From contig JAATFK010000473.1 of NCBI GenBank assembly GCA_015655225.1, forward strand, positions 1 to 8,454: 8,454 nt of DNA, read 5' to 3'. The stretch comes from Solirubrobacterales bacterium. GTDB taxonomy: Bacteria; Actinomycetota; Thermoleophilia; Solirubrobacterales; Solirubrobacteraceae. Made by a program: the position numbers and the translations under genes. The notes beneath the pieces are model-generated. The model saw nothing but the letters and a program-made list of their open reading frames with translations, made no database searches and was not told the DNA's origin. Positions 1 through 5,711 of the stretch are shown here, in pieces (positions within the stretch are counted from its first letter, which is position 1; each line of letters begins with the position of its first letter).

Positions 1-775
1 CGTCGCGGACGAGCAGGAACGGATAGGGGATCTTGTTGATCCAGTCGATCGTCCGCGCGCCGGACAGGCCCTCGGCCCGATAGGTGATGAAGTGGTCGGC
101 CGAGACCGGCATCGTTCTTCCCTGCAGCCACCCCATGCCCTTGCTCAGGCGCCGGCCGTAGTCCCGCTCCGCGACGGCCGTGATCGCCTCGCCGCGCAGC
201 TCGCCGTAGACGTCCTCGTCGGCGATCAGCATGTTGCGCGACTTCCACGGCAGGTCGGCGAACACGCCGGTCAGCACGATCCCCGCCACGTCGGTGCGCC
301 AGTGGGTGGCCGCGTACAGGGCCGCCTGCAGGCTGCCGAGGCTGTGGCCGTGCACGACCACGCGCTCGTAGCCGAGGCTGCGCGCCATGTAGACGGCGGC
401 CTCGATGTCCCGCGTGGTGGCGTAGAGGTTCTCGGCGTTGACGGCCGCGCCGGTGCCGCGGGTGTTGATCGCGAGCGCCGACACGCCGCCCGCGGTCACG
501 CCGACCGACAGCTTGAGGACCGGCTCGGAGAGCACGGTGCCGCCGCTGCCGTGGATGCTCACCATCACGGTGCCACCAGCCTGATCGCCGCGGGCGTCCA
601 GGTGCACGGCGAGCCCGCGCTGGCAGTCCAGCGAGGTAAGCTCCCAGGTCGACAGCGACGTGCCGTCGTGCCCACCGTAGGCCGCGGCGATCTCGTCGGG
701 CGCTTCGACGGCGACGTAGCTGACCGCGGCGGCGGTCACGGCGCCTACGGGCGCGATGGTCTCAGAGTCGGTCAC
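1..775 (-). CDS. alpha/beta hydrolase, 3' end beyond window
   Basis: Serine hydrolase of the alpha/beta fold, probably cytoplasmic; no signal peptide is evident. The 258 visible residues contain an oxyanion-type HGSGG (residues 75-79) and the nucleophile elbow GHSLG (143-147, Ser145), followed by a typical small-residue helix. The visible part ends in a YPFLLVRD strand, which in this fold leads to the acid residue, so the catalytic Asp/His lie at or beyond the left edge. The start is GTG at 775, chosen because a GAGG Shine-Dalgarno sequence sits 5 bases upstream; no in-frame ATG is better placed. It begins 23 bases after the ubiD-like gene and is probably the fifth gene of the same operon, where it could hydrolyse an ester, lactone or ring-cleavage product. 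The substrate is unknown. The fold is confident, and the role is inferred from position only. Confidence 0.85.
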   Translation of the reverse strand, partial: MTDSETIAPVGAVTAAAVSYVAVEAPDEIAAAYGGHDGTSLSTWELTSLDCQRGLAVHLDARGDQAGGTVMVSIHGSGGTVLSEPVLKLSVGVTAGGVSALAINTRGTGAAVNAENLYATTRDIEAAVYMARSLGYERVVVHGHSLGSLQAALYAATHWRTDVAGIVLTGVFADLPWKSRNMLIADEDVYGELRGEAITAVAERDYGRRLSKGMGWLQGRTMPVSADHFITYRAEGLSGARTIDWINKIPYPFLLVRD

Positions 776-780
776 AGGGT

Positions 781-784
781 CCTC
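781..784 (-). promoter_or_regulatory. ribosome binding site of the hydrolase gene
   Basis: GAGG on the minus strand, 5 bases before the GTG at 775. It supports that GTG as the start and shows the hydrolase has its own initiation signal despite the 23-base gap from the preceding gene. Confidence 0.5.
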
Positions 785-798
785 ACAGGTCGGGTTCG

Positions 799-2244
799 CT
801 ACAGCTGAAGGTCGGCGGGCGACTGCACCGCGATCGTGTCCTCGAGCGCCACGCGCTCGACGGCCTCGGGCGGGACGCGGGCCCGCGGCGGGAACACCAC
901 CGGCGGGGTTGGCTTGGTCGCGTCGAGGATCACCGCCGACGAGCGGCGGGGCGTCTGGCCGCCCTCGGCGTCATAGGACCAGTTGGTCGGCAGCAGGCCA
1001 CCGGGGCCGCTGTAGCCGGGGACGACGAGCAGGTCGTCGACGGCGTCCATCCGGGTCCCGACCGCCCAGGCGACCTCGCGGTCGTCGAAGGCGTCGACGT
1101 CCTCGTAGACGACGGTCACCATCCGCAGGTTCTCGGGCTCGGTGTTGAGCGCGGCGAAGGCGGCGCGCAGCGGGTCGTTGTCGTGCTCCTTGCGGATCGA
1201 GAGGACGCACGACATGCGCGCGTGCAGCGGCACGTTGACCGCGACGAGTCCGGCGATCGTGTTGGAGACGTTGCGGTGGATGCTCGTCATCCGCGGCAGC
1301 GCGCCCATCAGCCGGTGCTCGCGCCCGGAGGCCTGGATGTCCTGGAAGATCGCGTCGTGGCGCATCGTGATCGCGTCGATGCGCACGACCGGCTTGGCGC
1401 CGTCGGCGACGTAGTGGCCGGGCCACTCCGCGAACGGCCCCTCCTCGCGGGTCTCGTCGGGGAGCACGACGCCCTCGAGCACGATCTCGGCGAAGGCCGG
1501 GACCTGCAGGTCGGACAGCTCGCTCGCGACCGTCTCGATCGGCGCGCCGAGCAGCGCCCCGGCGGCCTCGTACTCGCCGCCGATCCCGGGCAGCCGCGCG
1601 ACCGCTCCCATCAGCGCCGCCGGGTGATGGCCGATGAACACGCTCACCGGCGTCGGCTCGCCGCGCTTGGCGTAGCGACGGTGGATCGCGCCGCCGTGGT
1701 GGGAGCCGAGGAACATCGCGCCCATGTGACGGGCGTCGTAGATGTGGTGGCGGTAGATGCCCGCGTTGAGCGCGCCGCTGTCGGGGTCGCGCATCACCAT
1801 CACCGCCGCGGTCAGGAAGCGGCCGCCGTCGAGCTCGTTGTGGACCGGAATCGGCAGGCGGCCGAGGTCGACCTCGTCGCCGCGCCAGACGATCTCCTTG
1901 ACCGGCGCCTGCTCACGGGAGACCTCCACCGGGCTGTGGCGCCGGCGACCGCTCTCGACGGTCGAGGAGCGCGTCAGCTCCTCGACCGGAACCCCGAGCG
2001 CGAGCGCCATCCGCTCGTGCGTCGCCAGGAGGTTGGCGACGCAGCGCAGCTCGCTGCCGATCACGTCGCTGAACAGGAACGCGTTGTCGAGCCCCTCCTT
2101 CTCGGCGCGGGCGCCGAAGGCAGTGATGCCGAAGCGCGGGTCGGTGGGCGTGTCGACGCGCCGCAGCTCCCCCGGGCGCTGCTCCGCGATCTGCGTCAGG
2201 AACGAGCGCAGGTCCTGCGGCGCACTGTCAGCGGTTGCGGTCAT
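799..2244 (-). CDS. UbiD family prenyl-FMN-dependent decarboxylase
   Basis: Reversible non-oxidative (de)carboxylase using prenylated FMN and a divalent metal. At 481 residues it is full length for the family. The prFMN/metal region is clear: LNAGIYR (159-165) gives the metal-binding Asn160 and catalytic Arg165, and GSHHGG (180-185) gives the His ligand. IGHHPA (204-209) and the EYEAAGAL stretch (224-231) follow, then AEIVLEG (252-258) and EEGPFAEWPG (267-276). By comparison with fungal Fdc1, Arg165, Glu268 and Glu273 form the catalytic Arg-Glu-Glu set. Its ATG lies one base after the osmC stop, with no good Shine-Dalgarno sequence, so it is probably translated by coupling. The cofactor would come from the divergent UbiX-like enzyme at 5099-5701. 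Whether the substrate is a hydroxybenzoate, heteroaryl or acrylic acid cannot be told; a role in ubiquinone synthesis is unlikely given the neighbours. Confidence 0.95.
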   Translation of the reverse strand: MTATADSAPQDLRSFLTQIAEQRPGELRRVDTPTDPRFGITAFGARAEKEGLDNAFLFSDVIGSELRCVANLLATHERMALALGVPVEELTRSSTVESGRRRHSPVEVSREQAPVKEIVWRGDEVDLGRLPIPVHNELDGGRFLTAAVMVMRDPDSGALNAGIYRHHIYDARHMGAMFLGSHHGGAIHRRYAKRGEPTPVSVFIGHHPAALMGAVARLPGIGGEYEAAGALLGAPIETVASELSDLQVPAFAEIVLEGVVLPDETREEGPFAEWPGHYVADGAKPVVRIDAITMRHDAIFQDIQASGREHRLMGALPRMTSIHRNVSNTIAGLVAVNVPLHARMSCVLSIRKEHDNDPLRAAFAALNTEPENLRMVTVVYEDVDAFDDREVAWAVGTRMDAVDDLLVVPGYSGPGGLLPTNWSYDAEGGQTPRRSSAVILDATKPTPPVVFPPRARVPPEAVERVALEDTIAVQSPADLQL

Positions 2245-2245
2245 G

Positions 2246-2680
2246 TCAGGCGACGGAGGTCTCGGCCTGCCGCGCCGTCACGGTGTAGGCGACCTCGGCG
2301 CCGCGCGAGACCGTCCCCCACACGGGGCAGTTGCCCATGAAGCGCTCGACGAGGTGGTCGGCGACCTCCTGCTCGACGCCCTCGGTCACGACGTCGAGGC
2401 TCACGAGGGCGTAGCGGGTCGGATCGTCGGGATTGCGCGTCGCGTGCGCCGTCGCGGTCACGTCGCGCAGCGGCGCGTCCTCCTCGCGGGCGAACGCCGC
2501 GACGCTCGAGACCGCGCACGACCCGATCGCGGCCAGCAGCAGCTCGTTGGCCATCCAGGCCTGTTCGGCGCCACCGCGGTTGGCGGGCGCGTCGGTGACC
2601 AGGAAGCGGTCACGCGCGCTCACCACGAAGCGCCCCTGGGTGCGTGTCAACTCGACGTCGACGGTGAACTGATCGGGCAT
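2246..2680 (-). CDS. OsmC/Ohr family thiol peroxidase
   Basis: Small cytoplasmic protein (144 residues, normal for OsmC/Ohr). The family reduces organic hydroperoxides or peroxide with a pair of cysteines, usually as a homodimer. The two family cysteines are present: Cys55 in AIGSCAVSS at the start of the core helix and Cys118 in GNCPV. The helix glutamate is Glu46 in NELLLAA. It lies between an LLM monooxygenase (21 bases upstream) and the UbiD gene (1 base downstream). It could protect the oxygen-labile prFMN enzyme, or clear peroxide leaking from the flavin monooxygenases; that role is inferred. Some OsmC-like proteins have other or unknown functions, so a peroxidase is likely but not certain. 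The start is ATG with a good AAAGGA ribosome binding site. Confidence 0.9.
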   Translation of the reverse strand: MPDQFTVDVELTRTQGRFVVSARDRFLVTDAPANRGGAEQAWMANELLLAAIGSCAVSSVAAFAREEDAPLRDVTATAHATRNPDDPTRYALVSLDVVTEGVEQEVADHLVERFMGNCPVWGTVSRGAEVAYTVTARQAETSVA

Positions 2681-2684
2681 GGTG

Positions 2685-2690
2685 TCCTTT
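2685..2690 (-). promoter_or_regulatory. ribosome binding site of the osmC-like gene
   Basis: AAAGGA on the minus strand, 4 bases before the ATG at 2680. It is the clearest Shine-Dalgarno sequence in the operon, which suggests the OsmC-like protein is translated efficiently and the UbiD gene behind it follows by coupling. Confidence 0.55.
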
Positions 2691-2701
2691 CGTCTCCCGC
2701 G

Positions 2702-3835
2702 TCAGGCCTGTGCCGGCACGAGGTTGAACTTCGGCAGCACGTGCTCGGCGAACTCGTAGGCGCCCTCGAGCAGCGGCAGCGCGTCGAGGATGAAGATCTC
2801 GACGCCGGCCGCCTGGTACTCCTTGAGGCGCTCGGCGATGCTGTCGTAGCCGCCGACCAGCGCCATCGGCGGGCCCTGCTGCAGCAGCGAGATCCCGGGC
2901 CAGAGGTTGTCGTCGGCGGCCAGGTCGCGGGCGGAGTCGGGAACCCGGCCGGAGCGGATCGCCTCGAGTCCCGCATCCGGGATGTGGGCGAAGATCCGCG
3001 ACTGGGTGACCGACGTGCCGCCGGCGTTGCCGCCGCGGGTGATCACGCCCAGCTTGCGCTCGAGCGTCGCGCGGCTGGTGGCGTGCAGCAGCCGGTCGGC
3101 CTTGCGCCACGCGTCGGCGTCGGTCTCGCCGATGATCAGCGAGGCGCGCAAGCCGATCCGCGGCCGGCGCTCGTGCTCACCGGCCAGGTCGAGCACCGTG
3201 CTGACCTTCTCGCGCAGCTGCTCGACCGGCTCGGCGAAGGTCAGATACGCGTCCGCGAAGCGGGCGACCACCTGCAGCGCGCCCGGCGAGGACCCCGAGA
3301 ACCACAGCGGGATGTGGGGGCGGTAGTGCTCGATCCACGGGTTCGCGACGGCGTTCTCGATGTTGAGGTACCGCCCCTTGTGGGTGACCTTCTCACCGGC
3401 GACGAGCCGGTTGAACACGTCCCAGTACTCGGCGTGGAGCTCGTGGCGCTCGTCGTTCTCCAGCCAGATCCCGTGCTGGCGCCAGATCGGCGACTCGGAG
3501 TTGATGACGTTGATCAGCAGGCGCCCCTCGAAGAGGTCGTCGAAGCTGACCGCCATGTTCGCCAGCTCGGCCGCGGAGATGAACTGCGGCCGGATCGCCA
3601 GCAGCGGCGTGAACTTCTTCGTCATCGCCGCGGCGGCGGCGCCGAGCACCCAGGTGTTGTGGCCGGTCGTCGAGATCAACGCCCCGGTGTAGGGCAGCCG
3701 ATCCATCGCGGACGCCAGCGCGCGCACGTCCTCCAGCTGGATCCGGCGCCGGCCCTCCGGCTCCCACGGGTAGGGGCCGTCGTGGGTCACGAAGTACCAC
3801 ATGAACTCCGGCGGTCTGGTCGCGGTGCTCGCCAT
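2702..3835 (-). CDS. SsuD-like LLM flavin-dependent monooxygenase
   Basis: Luciferase-like TIM-barrel monooxygenase of 377 residues (E. coli SsuD has 381), probably using FMNH2 from a separate reductase plus O2. Similarity to SsuD runs the whole length: the MWYFVTHDG start (12-20), DRLPYTGALI (45-54), ERHELHAEYW (129-138), LWFSGSS (177-183), DNLWPG (309-314) and EGAYEFAEHVLP (357-368). However, residues important in SsuD differ when I align from memory. The Cys54 position is Asn60, His228 is Ser232, Arg297 is Gln319, Tyr331 is Leu353 and His333 is Leu355; Arg226 is kept as Arg230. An alkanesulfonate substrate is therefore doubtful. The ATG at 3835 shares one base with the upstream TGA and has GGTGG 4 bases before it. 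The open frame continues 76 codons further upstream, but those codons lie inside the preceding gene and are rejected. Confidence 0.9.
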   Translation of the reverse strand: MASTATRPPEFMWYFVTHDGPYPWEPEGRRRIQLEDVRALASAMDRLPYTGALISTTGHNTWVLGAAAAAMTKKFTPLLAIRPQFISAAELANMAVSFDDLFEGRLLINVINSESPIWRQHGIWLENDERHELHAEYWDVFNRLVAGEKVTHKGRYLNIENAVANPWIEHYRPHIPLWFSGSSPGALQVVARFADAYLTFAEPVEQLREKVSTVLDLAGEHERRPRIGLRASLIIGETDADAWRKADRLLHATSRATLERKLGVITRGGNAGGTSVTQSRIFAHIPDAGLEAIRSGRVPDSARDLAADDNLWPGISLLQQGPPMALVGGYDSIAERLKEYQAAGVEIFILDALPLLEGAYEFAEHVLPKFNLVPAQA

Positions 3836-5022
3836 CACGCCACCGTCGCGGGAGTGGGAAGGCGCAGCCCGGCTCGCTCCAGCCGCGGCAGGATCTCCTC
3901 GCCCATGAACGCGAGCTCGGGGAGGTAGTCGTAGAAGGTGATCTGGACGCCGTCGATGCCGGCGTCGTGCAATCCCCCGAGCTGCGTCACGATCTCGTCC
4001 GGCGAGCCGACGAGGTGGACGTGACCGCCCACCGCACGGCCACGGGCCGAGTGCTCGAGCCACGATTGGCTGTCTCCGGCGCTGTGGCGCCCGGTGAAGT
4101 TGGCGATCGACTCCAGGTCGGCGTGTTCCATGATCGCGTGGTAGTACTCCTCCGCCTCTTTGCGCGTGGGGCGCGAGACGATCGTGGGATTGATGAGGAC
4201 CTTCACCTCGCGGCCCTGCTTGCGCGCGGCCTGCTTGATCGCGTCGACCTGCGCCGGGAGCGCCGCGACGGCGTCCTCGTAGCGCTCGCCGGCGGGGCTG
4301 GAGGTGAAGACGAGATCGGAGTGCCGGCCGGCGTACGCGAAGCCGGCCGGGGAGCCGCTCGCCGAGACCAGCAGCGGCCGCCCGAACGTCGGGCGAGGCG
4401 AGACGTAGGCACCCTCCAGCGTGTAGTGCTCGCCGGAGAAGCTGAGGTTGTCGTCGCCGGCCCAGAGGTCCTCGCAGATCGCCATGAACTCCTCGGCCAT
4501 CTCGTAGCGGCGGTCGTGCTCGGGCCGCAGCAGTCCGAACATCGGCGGCTCGGAGGCCGCGTACCCGGTGACGATGTTGGCGCCAAAGCGACCGCCGGAG
4601 ATGTGGTCGGCCGTGGCGAGGAACTTCGCCAGGTGCATCGGGTGCCAGCCGTAGAGGATGTGGATCGTCCCGAACAGCAGGATCGAGCGGGTCGCGGCGG
4701 CGAGCGCGACCGCGGACACGAACGGGTCGAGGAAGTTATACCGGTAGTGCGTCGCTCCGCCGAAGCCGCCCTTGGGCAGCCACTGCGAGAGGCCGAAGGC
4801 GAGCTCGAAGCCGAGCTCCTCAGCCGCGCGGGTGAGCTCGAGGTTGTACGCATAGCTCCAGTCGGTGCCCCGCGGCAGCGTCGACTGCGACCAGCCGCCG
4901 GTCTGCAGCGGCAGGAAGACGCCGAGCATCAGCGGCTGGCGCATCGCCTGCGACAGCGGACTGTCTTGGAAGCTCTGCGGCTCGCGCGGGCGGGCCAGGC
5001 TCTGAAGGGTGCGGGTGCTCAT
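3835..5022 (-). CDS. RutA/SfnG-like LLM flavin-dependent monooxygenase
   Basis: Second luciferase-like monooxygenase (395 residues), first gene of the minus-strand operon. It resembles pyrimidine oxygenase RutA and dimethylsulfone monooxygenase SfnG more than SsuD: LGVFLP near the N-terminus (33-38), TDWSYAYN (53-60), FGGATHYRYNFL (87-98), ISGGRFGANIVTGY (141-154), RRYEMAEEF (171-179) and VQITFYDYL (359-367). Thr119 and Asn149 sit where RutA has the residues implicated in placing O2 next to flavin N5. FMNH2 must come from elsewhere. The start is taken as ATG at 5022. An in-frame ATG at 5088 would add 22 residues, but it reads through the only AT-richer DNA here and would leave 10 bases between divergent genes. 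Another ATG at 4944 (residue 27) is also possible, since the first 26 residues precede the barrel. The substrate is unknown. Confidence 0.9.
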   Translation of the reverse strand: MSTRTLQSLARPREPQSFQDSPLSQAMRQPLMLGVFLPLQTGGWSQSTLPRGTDWSYAYNLELTRAAEELGFELAFGLSQWLPKGGFGGATHYRYNFLDPFVSAVALAAATRSILLFGTIHILYGWHPMHLAKFLATADHISGGRFGANIVTGYAASEPPMFGLLRPEHDRRYEMAEEFMAICEDLWAGDDNLSFSGEHYTLEGAYVSPRPTFGRPLLVSASGSPAGFAYAGRHSDLVFTSSPAGERYEDAVAALPAQVDAIKQAARKQGREVKVLINPTIVSRPTRKEAEEYYHAIMEHADLESIANFTGRHSAGDSQSWLEHSARGRAVGGHVHLVGSPDEIVTQLGGLHDAGIDGVQITFYDYLPELAFMGEEILPRLERAGLRLPTPATVA

Positions 5023-5098
5023 GGGGACGGTGTCCGAGTAGGCTTCCCCGAAATGGAAAAGCTTCTCGCATGACGAAAAGTACAGCATCTAGATCGGA
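5023..5098. promoter_or_regulatory. divergent promoter/operator region
   Basis: These 76 bases between the two divergent arms are about 51% GC by hand count, far below the flanking genes. They hold GAAAAGCTTCTC (5056-5067), a 10/12 palindrome. Overlapping it is TTCTCG-N5-CGAAAA (5063-5079), an imperfect inverted repeat with one arm mismatch. GAAAAG recurs at 5056 and 5075, 19 bases apart. ATCTAGAT (5087-5094) is a perfect 8-base palindrome just before the ubiX start. Together these look like binding sites for a regulator serving both arms. The regulator is not identified. Confidence 0.6.
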
Positions 5099-5106
5099 AT
5101 GATCAA
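5077..5106 (-). promoter_or_regulatory. candidate sigma-70-type promoter for the minus-strand operon
   Basis: On the minus strand TTGATC (5106-5101) is followed after 18 bases by TACTTT (5082-5077), a fair match to a housekeeping promoter. Transcription would start near 5069, about 47 bases before the ATG at 5022. The -10 element overlaps the inverted repeat at 5063-5079, as a repressor site might. The -35 element overlaps the first codons of the ubiX-like gene. Confidence 0.35.
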
Positions 5107-5701
5107 AGTCAGGCCCACTCCTTCCCGACTGGTCATCGGGGTGACCGGCTCGAGCGCACCGCAGCTCGCCCACCGCCTGCTGCTCGCGCTGCGGGCCCCG
5201 TCGGTGGTCGAGACGCATCTCGTGATCTCCCACGGAGCGCGACGGAGCATCGAGGCGGAGCTGGACGTGGGGGTCGAGGAGCTGCACGCCCTCGCCGACG
5301 TCGTCCACGACCCGTCGAACCTCGCGGCGGCGATCGCCTCGGGCTCGTTCCTCACCGCCGGCATGGTCGTGATGCCCTGCTCGATGCGGACGCTGGGAAC
5401 GATCGCGAGCGGCACCGGGGACGGCCTCATCGCGCGCGCCGCCGACGTCACGCTCAAGGAGCGGCGTCCGCTGGTGCTCGTCACCCGCGAGACACCCCTC
5501 AACCTGATCCACATCCGCAACATGGAGACGGTCACGCTCGCCGGCGCGACGGTGCTCCCCCCGAGGCCGGCCTTCTACCACCGGCCGGTCACGATCGACG
5601 ATCTGCTCGACCAGACCGTCGGCAAGGTGCTCGACCAGTTCGGCATCCCCCACGGCCTCTACACGCGGTGGGACGGAGCGCGCCCGAACTCGGTTGCGTA
5701 A
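5099..5701 (+). CDS. ubiX: UbiX-like flavin prenyltransferase
   Basis: Makes prenylated FMN by joining a dimethylallyl group from dimethylallyl (mono)phosphate to reduced FMN; this is the cofactor of UbiD enzymes. The protein has 200 residues, normal for UbiX, and the family signatures run in order: FMN-binding VIGVTGSSA (12-20), MPCSMRTLGTIASG (92-105), ADVTLKERRPLVLV (115-128), RETPLNLIHIRNM (130-142) and PPRPAFYHRP (154-163). Likely active-site residues are Ser19, Lys120, Arg130, Glu131 and Tyr160. The glycine loop reads TGSSA rather than the common TGASG. Phenolic-acid partner proteins such as PadI/BsdB belong to the same family and would look alike. ATG at 5099 has only GGA directly against it, so initiation is weak, coupled to another signal, or leaderless. 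The natural partner is the UbiD-like protein on the opposite arm. Confidence 0.93.
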   Translation: MIKVRPTPSRLVIGVTGSSAPQLAHRLLLALRAPSVVETHLVISHGARRSIEAELDVGVEELHALADVVHDPSNLAAAIASGSFLTAGMVVMPCSMRTLGTIASGTGDGLIARAADVTLKERRPLVLVTRETPLNLIHIRNMETVTLAGATVLPPRPAFYHRPVTIDDLLDQTVGKVLDQFGIPHGLYTRWDGARPNSVA

Positions 5702-5705
5702 GCTC

Positions 5706-5710
5706 GGAGG
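5706..5710 (+). promoter_or_regulatory. ribosome binding site candidate of the aminotransferase gene
   Basis: GGAGG ends one base before the ATG at 5712, unusually close for a Shine-Dalgarno sequence. The only other upstream in-frame start is TTG at 5694, which overlaps the ubiX end and has no such signal. ATG is preferred, but with this short spacing the true start is not fully settled. Confidence 0.4.
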
Positions 5711-5711
5711 C

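Noticed and set aside
92..808. 238-residue plus-strand open frame opposite the hydrolase
   Set aside because: The minus strand encodes a hydrolase with HGSGG and GHSLG motifs, so this is its antisense shadow.
799..2244. ubiquinone biosynthesis role for UbiD and UbiX
   Set aside because: No other ubiquinone or menaquinone genes are nearby, and the company of flavin monooxygenases, hydrolase and aminotransferase fits catabolism better.
1757..3928. 723-residue plus-strand open frame across ubiD, osmC and the SsuD-like gene
   Set aside because: It is antisense to three well-supported genes, has Arg/Ala/Gly/Asp-rich low-complexity composition and no recognisable domain; GC-rich DNA commonly leaves such frames open.
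3836..4063. 76-codon upstream extension of the SsuD-like gene
   Set aside because: It lies wholly inside the RutA/SfnG-like gene in another frame; the overlapping stop/ATG at 3835-3837 and a GGTGG signal fix the start at 3835, and the remaining length matches SsuD.
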